From Hymenopellis radicata (Eukaryota > Basidiomycota > Agaricomycetes > Agaricales > Physalacriaceae), in contig JADNRX010000673.1 in NCBI GenBank assembly GCA_015501595.1, positions 1 through 27,007 of the forward strand: a stretch of 27,007 nt of DNA, written 5' to 3'. Every line of letters begins with the position of its first letter. Positions within the stretch are counted from its first letter, which is position 1. The position numbers and the translations under genes are program-made. Below, piece after piece: positions 1 through 9,872 of this stretch. The notes beneath the pieces are model-generated. The model was not told where the DNA came from. It made no database searches and saw nothing but the letters and a program-made list of their open reading frames with translations.

Positions 1-62
1 AACAATCATTGGTTAGTCATTCCTTTCCATTTGTGAAAAGTGCGTATACATACCTCCCAACA

Positions 63-394
63 CTACAGCTGCCCAGTTATTGGTGCTGGCCGAATCGCGT
101 TAAGCCCACGCGCGACAATCGACCTCAGTTCCTTGACCAATTCAGCATGGCGGCGCTTCGCCTCGGCGCACTTTTGTGGCGATGGCAATCATGCTGACCA
201 TGGCAGAGCGTATGGAGGAGGCGGAGAAGTCGTCGATATCAGTGGTCGTTGTCCATGTATCCGTGCAGGAAAGCCGTCCGCATACTACATCTACAAGCAT
301 TATCTGTATAAGCTTGGAATGAACTTTTGAAAAGGGCTGCAATAACGTACCCCTTGTGCAAGTCAAAACCACGAGCAACACTATAGCGCATCAT
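63..394 (-). pseudogene. coding-like relic, unrecognised
   Basis: On the minus strand the last ~38 codons before a TAG at 63-65 read like a real helical C-terminus (charged stretch AEAKRRHAELVKELRS, ending PAPITGQL). Upstream, at about 175-245, a different frame gives another plausible stretch (DIDDFSASSIRSAMVSMIA), so a frameshift would be needed to join them. A possible 60-nt intron with GTACGT and TTGTAG ends lies at 291-350, preceded by an ATG at 394. I recognise no family. Together this looks like a small decayed gene or the edge of one, not a functional CDS; it could also be chance open frames. Confidence 0.2.
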
Positions 395-678
395 GTACGC
401 TCCAACTTTCTCAATTTTTATTCAAAAGGCGTCGACCCAGCCCCTTTGATGCCTAGAGTAGGAGCTGTAGCGGATGCTTGCCAGGTTTGTTGAATAAGAT
501 GTGCAAAGTCCCCGTCAACAAGGCAGCTTTCGCGACAAGAGGCGTGCTCCTGCGCGTCGGAGAGGACATGGGATCGCTACTGCCGTTCTGTCCGTGACAG
601 AGCGCGCATCAATCTGGCCTAAGCGAAGGTCAACTTCAATTTCCTAACGAACGCTCAATTATGAAAACGACATGGTGA

Positions 679-813
679 GAATTAGATGAACCTACATCGC
701 TGGCTATCGAGCGAGCCTTGAGCGCGATTGACGCGTTGCTTCAGATACACAAGACGACTTCCGAAATACATCAAGAGCTGACAGCAAAGTTAGGTCTTAT
801 ATGGGATATTTGA
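679..813 (+). pseudogene. coding-like exon fragment, helical, unrecognised
   Basis: This open stretch without an ATG encodes an amphipathic helical peptide (for example AIERALSAIDALLQIHKTTS) ending at TGA 811-813. A stop lies just before it at 676-678. A CCTAAC branch-like sequence and an ATTAG acceptor-like sequence lie just upstream, so it could be a last exon. The peptide recalls the helical segment preceding the F-box in other genes of this window, but that is only an impression. No partner exon was found with confidence. Confidence 0.2.
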
Positions 814-1249
814 ACTCGACATGCTTACTCGACTCTCAACCAACATGCAACTAGACGGAACCCCAGAGGCTCAAGTAATCCCTGGTTGACGTAGCTCGCC
901 TGTCTTGACGGGAGCGCGTCTTATGAGATCGATGTAGTCACGTAGTCGCTGATAGTTTGAAAAATGTTCGGTGTAATAGGAATATACTCTGCAGAAGATG
1001 AGCGAAAATCAAGGACCTATATGAATGCAACGCACCTTTCCCCTCGTCAAAAGTTTGTTCACAGACGCCGTCCTTGGCCCAAATTTTCGTCCGCATGCAA
1101 TAAGGCCAAGTAAAGCGAAAAGAGGCGACGGTGAGCGGTGACAGTTTGTATATCAGGCTGCAGGTAAGAGCCCTCTACGTCCACGTCGTTTTTGAGGGTG
1201 TGGTAAGGGCGTGGGGCGTATCGGTGGTGATGGTACTCTGTGAGTAGCG

Positions 1250-1263
1250 CCGGCAAATGCCGG
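1250..1263. repeat. 14-bp palindrome with CGG-N6-CCG core
   Basis: CCGGCAAATGCCGG is a perfect inverted repeat apart from its two central bases. It contains CGG and CCG triplets separated by six bases, the layout bound by some fungal Zn2Cys6 transcription factors (Ppr1 type). The same element recurs at 4708, 12960, 15257 and 22458. Function here is not shown; it could equally be a conserved end of a repeated element. Confidence 0.55.
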
Positions 1264-1539
1264 CCTGCCTGTTCCCAACCTGCTTAGTATCTCTGCCAAC
1301 GTTGAACCTCTGACATCTAAATTCTCAACATTCATTGTGGACCTCTGGACCTCGATATAAGTACGTGTAAGACTCAACACTCGGCCAGAACGGCTTTATG
1401 ATGGCCCTCTGAAAGGCCAGTACGATCCAACGAGTCCAGAAGTCCGGGAGTAAGGTAGATGATACTATTTATTGAATAAGATGGAATCCAAGAGTAACAA
1501 ATGTGTGTCCTACATAGTATAATGCAAGTCCTGGTTGAA

Positions 1540-3002
1540 TTACATGATGCCAACATCAAAAGGCCTCAAGGAGAAAGCAATGCCTTCGAGCAGAAAAGCC
1601 TGTACAATACTTTGATTCGAAAAGGTGTCGTGCAGGAGCTGCACCTCGTCGGATTGTAAGAACTCGAAAGACAGGCAGAACTGGTCGAGGCAAGGTAAGG
1701 AAAGGGGAGGATCGGGGAGCAACTTGGAACTCTTCACGATGCCAACAAAGTCCATCAGTGATTCCAAACCGGCGCGAAGCCCTCTTTCGCGTCGCCTCTC
1801 CGCTTCATCTTCGTCGCCGCCGCCGCCGTTCTCCAGGAACAAAATCATTTCAGTGAACTTGAAGGGCCAGAAGAAGTCATCGAACTCGATGATGATTTGC
1901 TCTATGGTCGGCGTAAGGCGGGGCACCTCCACGAACTGAAGACAGTTGCGTTGGCAACGAAGAAGAGACAACTTCCGAAGAGGGCATCGGGAATGTTCCA
2001 AAAAGTTGGTGACAGTAAGCTCGGGGCATACGGATGTGGCGATCTCGAGCTCAACCAGATTGGGGAGATCAAGGAACACCAGCTGGTCATCGTGTCCGAG
2101 ACTGATATGAGTGATGCTCTTCAACGTCCTGCGCCTCCCCTCGTCATCATACGATGTAATTCCGTAAACCGTCAGACTCTCCAATTTCGGACACTCGCTG
2201 AGCATCTCCGTGGTGAAGTAACCCGACGGGCTAACGAGAGACACCAACGAGCGGGTGTCCATCATCCGTTGTGGGGCGTAGTCGATGTAGACCGCGCGTA
2301 GGCGTGGAGCATCGGAAAAAGCATGAACCTCCTCCACTTGCACGCTGTCATCGAAATCGATGGTAAGAGCCTCGAGTTGAGGTAACTTCTCCGTAACTGC
2401 ATCGAGGGCCCTCACGCAGCTCTGTACGAGCCCGCGAAAGTCTGCAGAGACCCAGCGCGGTGAGACGTGCATAAGTACGGCCAAGAGCTGCAGGTAGGTC
2501 TCGGGCCCGAAGTCTTCACTGGTCATGTCGATGTCGCTCAGATCAAACGTGATGTGCAGAGGGTGCTCTCCACAGCGGGATACGACTTCACGTAAAATTC
2601 CAACAGGATTGGGACACCAAACCGCGGACAAGACCGTGACCGTGATGCACCTCCAGAGGTCATAGCACGCCGCGGCGACTTGAGCCCATTTTTGACAAAC
2701 ACCGCCTACAACCCATTGGGCAACGGGTCGAAGACGTCGCCGGGGGGAAGAAGGCTGAATACCGAAAGTAGGACTTCGGTGGGCAGGGTGTGAATATGGC
2801 ACGTCTGAGTGTCAAGGGAATACGACGCGGGTAGTACTATGCTTTGGTGGGGTAGAGGTGCGGAAAGTGTAAGGCTATTGTCGTTGTTGTTCAACGAAGA
2901 GGACGACGACAATAAAGAATTCATCGTGTTGCCAATGCACGGATTAAGAAGTGAGCTTGAGAGATACTGCGTTAGTCGTTTGGCGGGTGAATAAGACAAC
3001 AT
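1540..3002 (-). CDS. F-box-like/LRR protein, one frameshift
   Basis: Likely a substrate-receptor F-box protein of an SCF ubiquitin ligase, by family knowledge only. The ATG at 3002 gives a Ser/Asn-rich N-terminus of about 65 residues. The F-box follows: HTLPTEVLLSVFSLLPPG at about residues 71-88, then WVVGGVCQKWAQVAAACYDLW in the next frame. The two halves are joined only by a -1 shift near 2714-2722, with no GT..AG intron to explain it. Downstream are roughly 380 residues of LRR-like text (for example LPNLVELEI, CPKLESLTVYG) and a short acidic, Gly-rich loop (GGGGDEDEAERR). It ends FDVGIM at 1540. It is either a recent pseudogene or carries a one-base sequence error. It is a diverged, single member of the family here. 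Confidence 0.75.
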
Positions 3003-3636
3003 AGTCAACTCACTATAATGGATAGGCGTGTCGGGGGTGGTTGTTGGGAGAAAGCAGTACGACCAGGACGAGCGAATTTATTGTTGATACAAAGAGTGAC
3101 AAACAAAAGCGACGTGACATTTCTTTGTTCGACGTTTTTGGTCTGTCTGTCCAAACACCACAGAAACGCGCTCGGCTGCCAACGGTTTGGATGGAGCGCC
3201 GTCCTTGGTGAATTGATAGAAGAAAGTCTGTCCTTCACTGCGTGTGTGCCGGTAACTAAAAGTGTGGCGCAATTGTGATTCCATAAAAGATCCTGCGCGC
3301 GCGATGAATCTACGACTGCAGAGACCAGTTCTATGCGAAACGTCTCTCGTCGATTAAGACTACGGTCCCCGCAACTGCTGAATGGCGATGAAGATGATGC
3401 GAAAAGATGAATCATTCTGTAAATTTCATTCTGAGACATGGAGAGATATCAATCGGGCAAAGTACAAAGTACAGACCTCGTTTATAGCGCTACGCGAGAG
3501 ATGACAAGCAGCTCGTAGCGAGAGGCAGGTGCCCAGAGAATTACCCGGCGGAACTAGAAGTACTGGCCACCAAACAAGTACTAGTAGTACTTCGGAACGG
3601 CTAGATGGCAAAGTGTGATTTAACGTACAGCGGAAA
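3003..3636. other. intergenic region, no supported gene
   Basis: This is the upstream flank of the minus-strand F-box gene. A 144-codon minus frame with an ATG spans 3005-3439, but it runs directly into the start of the F-box gene, has no recognisable domain and lacks clear codon signal, so I regard it as fortuitous. An AT-rich stretch (TATAG on the minus strand, about 3013-3017) lies close to the F-box start and could serve in its promoter. Confidence 0.3.
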
Positions 3637-4104
3637 TTACGTACTGGACTCGCCCTCGACTCGAACACAGGGCGATTTGGAGAAGGGCAATAGGGTTTTT
3701 ATATCTGATGAAAAATCTCCGATACAACCGCATCCGCCGGACGTGATTCGGAGAGTCGTCCAAAGATGAAGGTGTCGTGACGTGGAGCGCCAGCTGCTAC
3801 AGACACGGCTGACAGCCCAAGCACCTTGCTTAGGATCGAGAACCACAAAGCCAACATCGGGAATGAGCTTGAGAAAGATTTCCTGGAGAACCCCCTTCGG
3901 AAACCTTCGGATAGCAGACAGTGCGCCTAAAACCTGCCGTGAGCGATCCTGCAACACGGTGCGGTCCTCCTTCAATCGTTGGAGTGTAACAAGCTTCTCG
4001 GAAGATAGTAACGCGGCAATTTCGTCGTCGAGACGCGTGAGGTGCGTGGAGAAGAGAGCATGGAGTTTGTCCAAAACCGGGATTTCGGTACTCCATATCT
4101 CTGA
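3637..4104 (-). pseudogene. truncated F-box protein (helix plus F-box only)
   Basis: The open frame encodes a helical lead (LDDEIAALLSSEKLVTLQRL, with RSRQVLGALSAIRRFP after it) and then an F-box: FPKGVLQEIFLKLIPDVG followed by AVSRVCSSWRSTSRHLHLWTTL. It stops about 35 residues later with no LRR region. The frame has no ATG at its start; the only upstream ATG codons are separated from it by stops. A clear second copy lies at 9117-9690, with high nucleotide similarity over about 430 bp. Full-length relatives in this window continue for 350 or more residues of repeats, so this copy is truncated at both ends. An intact function is unlikely. Confidence 0.65.
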
Positions 4105-4707
4105 CACGCCGTCGTCGCGTTTACATCAATGGGTGGGCGAAAGAAGAACGCCCGACAAGATGATGACTATCGAGTTGTTAGAGCCTTTTAATATTAATAA
4201 CCGTGTTGGTGTATACTGCAGGGGGTAGGGAGGGACACGATATTCTTGTGTAGGCAAATCTGTAGTCCTAGTAGACTGGTCCTAGGTGAGCATGTGTCGT
4301 CAATCTCTACAAGCCACGCACCTAAAGTCTCTTCGGAATGTCGCAATCAAGGCCAACAGCGCACCGGGAAGACGGTATGCGTCGCAGTTACAGAATCATG
4401 GCTCTCCTTGTCGCGGTGATGTCGAATCTCGACTGTTGTTCGCGGCAACGGATGTAATGGAGCCGGGGAAAAGTAAGGGCAAGTGGGAAACGTCCGGAAC
4501 GTCGCGTCTCAATGAAAGGCCTCCTCCATATCGCCCTCAGCGAATTTTGTGCAATAAAGCGATGTCTGATCCTGGCAAGTTCAACCAGATGGAGGACCGA
4601 CTATCCTGGGCGCCGTTTCGCGCAGGAACTACGCTGGGGTCCGACTGGAGTCGTTCATGGTGGTAAAATGCGAAGTATGAGACCAGCTTCATCGCCATCA
4701 CGGTGAG

Positions 4708-4721
4708 CCGGCGTATGCCGG
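4708..4721. repeat. palindrome with CGG-N6-CCG core
   Basis: CCGGCGTATGCCGG is the variant of the 14-bp palindrome that sits in copy 1 of the segmental duplication. Its counterpart in copy 2 is at 22458-22469. The triplets and the six-base spacing are kept although the spacer bases differ. Confidence 0.5.
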
Positions 4722-5070
4722 TGATCACTCAGACTGCCACGCGTACGGTCATGGACGCACGCACGCTTCAGAAACGACATATATCCCTCTTTATTCCCTC
4801 ATCTCCGTCTGATTATAAGGACGTACTCTCAGGTCTAGCTATCCTCGGATAATCGGTCGTCCTGGCGTAACTCACTGGCCAACCTCCGAGTACTGAACAA
4901 CATGCAGCACGATGTTCAAGCGACTGGTCACTTCATTAAGTACATATCCGTTTTTTGAGAGCGTGACACTGAACGACGGTCTCGGTGAGTTGGACGTTGT
5001 TTACCCAGTGCTCCTTGACCTTGCCACCTTGGCGGGAAACGATACAACTTTCCCGCATAGTATTAGGTAG

Positions 5071-5625
5071 CACATCGGGGTATCAAATTTTCTGAGCTGA
5101 GAAAATTGTTCGGAAAAGTAGATTTACTGAGCTAAGAAAACTGAAGTTTCTGGAATTCAATCCCAGCTCAGAAACTACATTTTTCTTGACTGAGAAAATA
5201 TCTCAAAAAATCGAATTTCTTGAGTGCTGAGAAAATAGGATTTTCCAACTTGAGATAATGTCTGAGAAAATAAAAATTTCTCAGTATTTTTCCGGTCTCA
5301 GAAAATCAGTGCAACTGCTGAGAAAACTTAATTTTCTCTGCATTTTCTGGAAAAATTGAATTTTCCGAGCTGGATGGCTCGAAAAATCAAATTTTCTCAG
5401 CTGCAAAACTTTCTGAAAAAATTATTTTTTCTCGGATGTTATCCCATATTGGGAAATTATATTATCTCAGCACTCAAAAAATTCGATTTTTTGGATATTT
5501 TTCTCAGTTAAGAAAAGGGTACTTTCCGAGCTGGGATTGAATTCCGAAAGTTCAGTTTTCATAGCTAGTAAATCTACTTTTCCAATCAATTTTCTCAGCT
5601 CAGAAAATTCGATACCCCCGATGTG
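5071..5625. mobile_element. foldback/palindromic MITE-like element
   Basis: The whole 555-bp element is one long imperfect inverted repeat. It begins CACATCGGGGTATC and ends with the near-complement GATACCCCCGATGTG. TAG lies directly outside each end (5068-5070 and 5626-5628), consistent with a 3-bp target duplication. The arms meet in a small loop near 5371-5376 and keep matching over roughly 250 bp each, with short indels. Both arms are made of many variants of a GCTGAGAAAAT unit in both orientations. There is no coding capacity, so it would need a transposase supplied elsewhere. The 3-bp duplication fits PIF/Harbinger- or CACTA-like elements, but I cannot assign a superfamily. A transcript would form a long hairpin. 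Confidence 0.75.
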
Positions 5626-5628
5626 TAG

Positions 5629-5932
5629 TAAGAGCTGAGGGCTGGCAAAGTCACTGTCCTACGCTCTACGCATAATGGCCTAGCTCTCAGCGATGCAGTT
5701 TTACCCACTGTGGTTAACGCCGCCACAACCAAGAACTCGTCGCGTCAAGTTGATTCAACGTGACATACGTATTCAACAAGCGCCACATTGGAAGTAAGCC
5801 TTTCGTGCTACGCTCACACTGCTCATAATTTCTGATCTCTGCATGCAGACTATTCTCAAATGTGCCGCATCATGGTGGACACCGCAGCCACACGGCCCGT
5901 GCTTATAATTTGTCCGCGTCCACTCATCAGTG
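5629..5932. other. upstream region of F-box copy 1
   Basis: No gene is seen here. From about 5689 it aligns with 22990 onward in copy 2, and the match becomes strong from GCCACATTGGAAGTAAGCC (about 5783). This includes a conserved run around TGTGCCGCATCATGGTGGAC at about 5860-5880. The conservation upstream of two broken genes suggests a recent duplication rather than necessarily function. Confidence 0.4.
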
Positions 5933-5956
5933 AACAATGGACTCGGTCCCATTGTT
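5933..5956 (+). promoter_or_regulatory. AACAATGG inverted-repeat promoter element
   Basis: AACAATGG and CCATTGTT face each other across an 8-nt spacer, about 160-180 bp before the ATG at 6115. AACAATG is the core bound by HMG-box (Sox/mating-type-like) proteins in general. The same core lies at a similar distance upstream of four other F-box genes in this window. Binding is inferred from the motif only. Confidence 0.5.
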
Positions 5957-5983
5957 TGTCGCGCTTTGTCGCCATGGCCCGCG

Positions 5984-5990
5984 TATAAAT
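5984..5990 (+). promoter_or_regulatory. TATA box of F-box copy 1
   Basis: TATAAAT lies 125 bp before the ATG at 6115 in the context GCGTATAAATACT, which is kept in copy 2 at 23292-23298. A long 5' leader would follow. Confidence 0.5.
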
Positions 5991-6114
5991 ACTACCTCTC
6001 TCGCTGCAGTGCTCTCCTTCAATCAACAACCACCATCCATCCTGTTCTAGTAGGTCGGTCGCGTCTATTTTTCTCTTGTGTTTGAATTCTGAACAGTCCT
6101 CACAGCCCATCGTC

Positions 6115-7545
6115 ATGCCTTCCGCCATTAGCCGTCCTACTCCCCCAATCTGCCTCACCGTCGCAAACGCGACATCCATACATTCCCTGCCCAACGAGCT
6201 TCTCCTGGCAGTTTTTTACTTTCGTAGACAAAGAATTTGGCTTTCTATCTATGGAAAACAAATGTTGGCAACTGGGGCGCGTTTGTCACAGGTGGCGCGC
6301 AGTAGTAGAGGAGAGTCCTTTTTTGTGGACCGACCTCGACGTGCCCCTTGCTGAAGCCTCCACGCTTCGCGATCCCGCCGCCCTCCTCCATCACGCCCTT
6401 CGTCTGACGAAGGGTCAAGGTTTGAATCTCTTATTGGACTTTGGGATGGAGACTAGTGCCGAAGAGGATGATATCGCAATCGCACTAGCGTTCACTGCGA
6501 TGGAATTATTCACAATACTTGTGGCGCATGCTTCGTGCTGGCGAGAGGTCGTGCTCAATCATTTTTCTGAGACATGTTGGCTTGTGCTCTCCAAGACCGT
6601 TGGGAGCACTACACTCGCAAAGCTGGAGACACTAATAATGACGAATGATACGGGCGAAGACTCCGATGATGAGGATGAGGACGATTCTGGTGACGAAGAT
6701 GAGGACTGGGTCCCCAACGCACCGCTTCTCGAGCGCATCGTCATTCACAGTGTCTACTCGCTCGCCTGCGGTCCTTTTCACCCCCAACTCAAGGAGTTCA
6801 CCATCTTGGACGTTATTTACAACGTCTCCCTCGCATCCTTGTTGCAGACAGCGGAATGCCTCGAGGTCCTGTGGGTGCAGCAGTTCGATCCGACCCCAGA
6901 CGGCGACTCGGAATCTGATCTCCCCATAGAAATTTCCGCTCGTGTAACATCCTCTTCCCTCCTCCACCTACGCCTAGACCAGAACGTCGAGGACTTGAAC
7001 ACCGTCGACCTTCCAAACCTACGTAGCCTCATAGCTGGTGATCCCCTACTAATGGGATCCGCCGCACCCTATCTCCAATCCATCTTCGAGCTGGTCCGGT
7101 TCTCCCACTGTCCGTTGACGAGGCTCGCGCTTCTGAATTGCGATTTCGCAGTGGGAACCTCCTCGAAATATTGAAACTGCTACCCATTCTCAAAATGCTT
7201 CGGATCAACTTTGGGCATATACAGCTTGATGACGCGTTTAACGGGAATGTCGATAGAGTTTTGTCGTCGTTGACGTCTGCTTTGGGAGAGGTAGATAAGG
7301 AGTCGGAGGCGTTCACTTTAGTTCCTGACCTCGAAGAGCTGCGAGTAGATTTTTATGATGGTACGAAGATTGCTTCAGCTTTCGAGTGGACATTCTACAC
7401 TCCCAAGGTTGAAGCAGACTTTGGCATGAGGCGGAGACGAAACGGGTTCACGGCGAGCTGTACTTTTAAGGGAAAGCCTTACTTTGGTGTTACACTTCCT
7501 GGGCATTGTGCATCTTGGATCTCGATCCCCGCTAAGCCACAGTGA
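6115..7545 (+). pseudogene. F-box-like/LRR protein, copy 1, two frameshifts
   Basis: ATG 6115 opens a protein with an early F-box (HSLPNELLLAVF near residue 23, then WQLGRVCHRWRAVVEESPFLW). An LRR-like body follows (LPNLRSLIAG, LTRLALLNCDF, LLPILKMLRI), ending IPAKPQ at 7545. Compared with the copy at 23422-24976, it has one extra T in a T-run at 6212-6217, inside the F-box, and one missing base near 7155-7167. Correcting these restores one frame of about 475 codons. A short acidic linker (DEDEDDSGDEDEDW) lies at about 6660-6710 and is much longer in copy 2. By family it would be an SCF substrate receptor; as it stands the F-box is broken after about 30 residues. Sequence error in the T-run is a real alternative. 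Confidence 0.7.
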
Positions 7546-7943
7546 CTCCCATTTTATGTAGTATTAGGGTTCCCATGTTAGCCGTCTTGGATATACCTGA
7601 AACAACTATCGGAGACTCCATCCTGGGCCGATGGCCGCCATAGTAATCACTCCATCCTCCACCATTCCCTCGTAATCGGGCGTCTTTCACGACGCGTCAA
7701 GTTCGGAAAGCTCTGCGCGCCGTACATCGAATCGTTGAAGTCGAAAACGCGGTCCTGCACCTCAACTAAGTACTTATCACGTCCTTCTCACAGTTTAACA
7801 CGTACTTCCCTATCCTGTCCCCTCCAACTCGCAATACAAACCATAGTAATGACTATTTATCAAAAGATTACCGACGAAGGAGAAACAGTCACACTACATA
7901 ACTCCCAGGTAAGACGAGAAATTTGACGAAGGATGAGCACGCC
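7546..7943. other. convergent intergenic region
   Basis: This lies between the 3' end of the plus-strand F-box pseudogene and the 3' end of the minus-strand Vps62-like gene. The first bases after the stop (ACTCCCATTTTATGTA) are shared with copy 2 at 24977. A 63-codon plus frame at 7735-7926 has no recognisable features and is left out. Confidence 0.35.
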
Positions 7944-8808
7944 TTATGAGCGTCGCATCGCGCGAGATGAGACGAGAGACCCGTCAGTGATTTCATCGAC
8001 ACTCTCTTCCGTCGCATTGCTATTAGCCGCAGGATTGGGCTCCTCCTGAAAAGATCATATCAGATTCCGCCGCAACATTGATTCTCGAGGGAGGCACACT
8101 ACCTGAGCGGTGGAGGCAACACTACCCGACGACTTGACCTCCAAGGTCTTGCTGCGGTCCAATGAGAAGCTATAGTCCCTCGGCGGCGCGCCATGCCCCA
8201 GCATCGGAATCAACGCATACGGCGAAGCCCCATACCGGCTCCACGTCTTCCACGCCGACCCATCCTTCTTCGCCCCCGTACCAGCATCATTCCACACCGA
8301 GAACGTATCGTCGAATACGAGCAAATCCCGCCTGATCGCCTTGATTCCGCGCGTCTGGACAGAGTCGGGTGGCGCATAGCCGGGATTCACGCTGAATATT
8401 CCCCCGACGACCACATAGTTGTCATTGGGAGGTACCCCGCGCCAGAGGGAGTAGTCGCGATTCTTGCCGGACCCAGCGTCGTCCCACACCTTTTCCCAAG
8501 ACGCGACATCTCTGAGCGCATCATCTTCAAGAGCGTGGACGATGATGCCTCGGGGCGCACTGTTCTTGTTGGACTCCGCGCCTTGGCCGAGATAATACCA
8601 GCCGTTCTCGACTGACAGAAAAGGTCAACGTCGAGAGAGGAGAAGAGAACGTCGGCAACTTACGATTCGGGCGCCAGCTGGATATGTCGGTATTCGCTCC
8701 AGAACCCGAGTCGTCTGCCATCTTGTTCACGAACGTGACGTATTTGTACGCCAAAGCAGCCGATGGCAAGTCTTGAACTTGAGCTTTGTCGACGGTAGGG
8801 TCTGCCAT
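7944..8808 (-). CDS. Vps62-like protein, three exons
   Basis: The exons are 8664-8808, 8103-8611 and 7944-8045, giving 251 residues. Introns of 52 nt (GTAAGT..CTGTCAG) and 57 nt (GTAGTG..TTTTCAG) keep the frame exactly. I chose the ATG at 8808 (MADPTVDKAQ) because the frame upstream has only a GTG. Three repeated motifs typical of the Vps62 family are visible: SGSGANTDISSWRP (34-47) followed by NGWYYLGQGA (51-60), VWDDAGSGKNRDYSLWRG (90-107) and VWNDAGTGAKKDGSAW (154-169). The last short exon is acidic and low-complexity. In fungi such proteins are named after yeast Vps62, a vacuolar sorting factor, but the biochemical role is unknown. No signal peptide or membrane segment is seen. The gene is intact and unrelated to its F-box neighbours. 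Confidence 0.8.
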
Positions 8809-8860
8809 GATGAGTGTGTGCACCGGTGGAAGATGTCGACTGGCCTGGCGTCTGACCAGT

Positions 8861-8867
8861 ATTTATA
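8861..8867 (-). promoter_or_regulatory. TATA box of Vps62-like gene
   Basis: On the minus strand TATAAAT (context GCGTATAAATACT) sits about 53 bp before the ATG at 8808, a spacing that fits a short 5' leader. The 10-base context is identical to that of the F-box TATA boxes at 5984 and 23292. Confidence 0.55.
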
Positions 8868-9116
8868 CGCCAGCCACGATTCGTTCGTGAGCTGAATAGT
8901 CGGGGCTTGTGATCTCGCGAGATTCATGAGCAATTCATCTCGGATCCGCGTCGGAGGTCGCATTTCCCCCGAATCAATGTCAGAAGGAAGCGAAAAACCC
9001 AGTGCGCCACCTTACACCCCTAAAAGTGGAACACGCGTTAGAGCATGCGTATATGCAGCGAATAAGAATAATGGCTCACCGCACGACTCTTCCTAACTGA
9101 TATGCGAAACGATGAG
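8868..9116. other. upstream region of Vps62-like gene
   Basis: I see no gene, repeat or clear regulatory palindrome in this 250-bp stretch. An open minus frame running across 8727-8963 overlaps the first exon of the Vps62-like gene in another frame and is a shadow. Confidence 0.35.
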
Positions 9117-9690
9117 TCATTCATGAAAAGAATGGTAACTCAGACTCGTGATTTGACCCGTGCTGAAGGAAAGAATGAGCAGTGAAGCCGCCCAGGATCC
9201 ACTATAACGCAGAGCGGCTTGGAGAAGCGCAACAGGTCCGTCATCCCCGATACAGGCGCATCTGTCCGATGTGATGAGTCGGAAAGTCGCCCAGAGATGA
9301 GGGTGTCGTGACGCGGAGCTCCAGCCGCTGCAGACATGCAAGCACCTTGCTTAGGATCGAGAACCATAAAGCCAACATCGGGAATGAGCTTGAGAGAGAG
9401 TTCCTGGAGAACCTCCTTCGGAAACCTTCGAATGGCAGACAGTGCGCCTAAAATCTGCCGTGAACGATCCTGCAACACGATGCGGTCCGCCTCCAATCGT
9501 TGGAGTGTAACAGGCTTCTCGGATGATACGTAGTAGCGTGGCAATTTCGTCGTCGAGACGCGTGAGGGTGCGTGGAGAAGAGAGCATGGAGTTCGTTCCA
9601 AAGCGGGATTTCATCGGATGGAGGTTCCTTAGATGAGAGCAGGTTTTTCTGTAGCAGCAGGCAGCGCATTTGGACTTTATCGGAGCGCAT
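9117..9690 (-). pseudogene. frameshifted truncated F-box protein, second copy
   Basis: This is a second copy of the truncated F-box unit at 3637-4104, with a longer 5' end. An ATG at 9690 (MRSDKVQMRC) leads into the same helical lead and F-box (RSRQILGALSAIRRFP, then VLQELSLKLIPDVGF). The frame is broken at least four times relative to copy 1: one extra base near 9566, about 5 extra bases near 9527, about 10 missing near 9335 and about 14 missing near 9255. The F-box second half (CSGWSSASRHPHLWATF) is in another frame. Like copy 1 it stops shortly after the F-box with no LRR region. It is certainly non-functional as written. Confidence 0.65.
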
Positions 9691-9851
9691 CGGGACGCGT
9701 ACCCGTCGCGCAGGGCGACTGGGAGATGGGAAGGTAAGTGAATCGTCGCTGGCGACAGCAAGAGGATTTCTTACCAGGAGTCTGCTGGTGGATTGAATGC
9801 ATTTCGAAGCCAAATATGCGCAGTCACGAAACGCAATACAGAAGCGCCTTC

Positions 9852-9872
9852 GTTGTTGTTGTTGTTGTTGTT
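9852..9872 (+). repeat. (GTT)7 microsatellite
   Basis: Seven perfect GTT units lie in non-coding DNA between the truncated F-box pseudogene and the 3' end of the next F-box gene. A short GTAGTAGTAGTA run follows at about 9939-9950. Such runs are length-variable between strains. Confidence 0.8.

Larger units (their letters stand above)
395..1539. other. no complete gene seen
   Basis: This stretch has no convincing start-to-stop gene on either strand. It contains one short coding-like piece at 679-813 and a perfect 14-bp palindrome at 1250-1263, both listed separately. The longer open frames on the minus strand at 1059-1380 are low-complexity in composition and overlap one another, so I leave them out. 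The right end is the 3' flank of the F-box gene that stops at 1540. Confidence 0.4.
4254..7560 (+). repeat. segmental duplication, copy 1
   Basis: From the shared sequence around GCAAATCTGT near 4254 through GGTGAGCATGTGTCGTCAAT, the promoter and the F-box pseudogene to about 7560, this block matches 22037-24990 in the same order and orientation. Similarity is patchy in the first 1.4 kb and high from about 5740 onward. Copy 1 carries the foldback element at 5071-5625, which copy 2 lacks. The stretch 4320-4700 holds overlapping open frames that are not conserved in copy 2, so I do not call a gene there. Confidence 0.6.

Noticed and set aside
3005..3439. 144-codon minus frame with an ATG
   Set aside because: It runs into the start of the F-box gene at 3002, has no domain or homologous copy and no supporting intron; likely chance.
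3640..3680. tRNA-like TTCGAGTC sequence with a TCGCCCT/AGGGCGA hairpin on the minus strand
   Set aside because: The stem is 7 bp with a 12-nt loop, not a 5-bp T-arm, and no anticodon arm or acceptor stem can be placed around it.
4286..4706. two overlapping plus frames of 126 and 64 codons
   Set aside because: They are not kept in copy 2 of the duplication and show no recognisable motif.
7944..8808. Calling the Vps62-like protein an insecticidal or pore-forming protein
   Set aside because: Only the short W-D-GSG-type motifs are visible; there is no signal peptide or pore-forming segment, so the family name alone is supported.
9117..9690. Treating the three overlapping minus frames as separate genes
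   Set aside because: Together they follow the single frame of the copy at 3637-4104, interrupted by indels; one pseudogene explains them.
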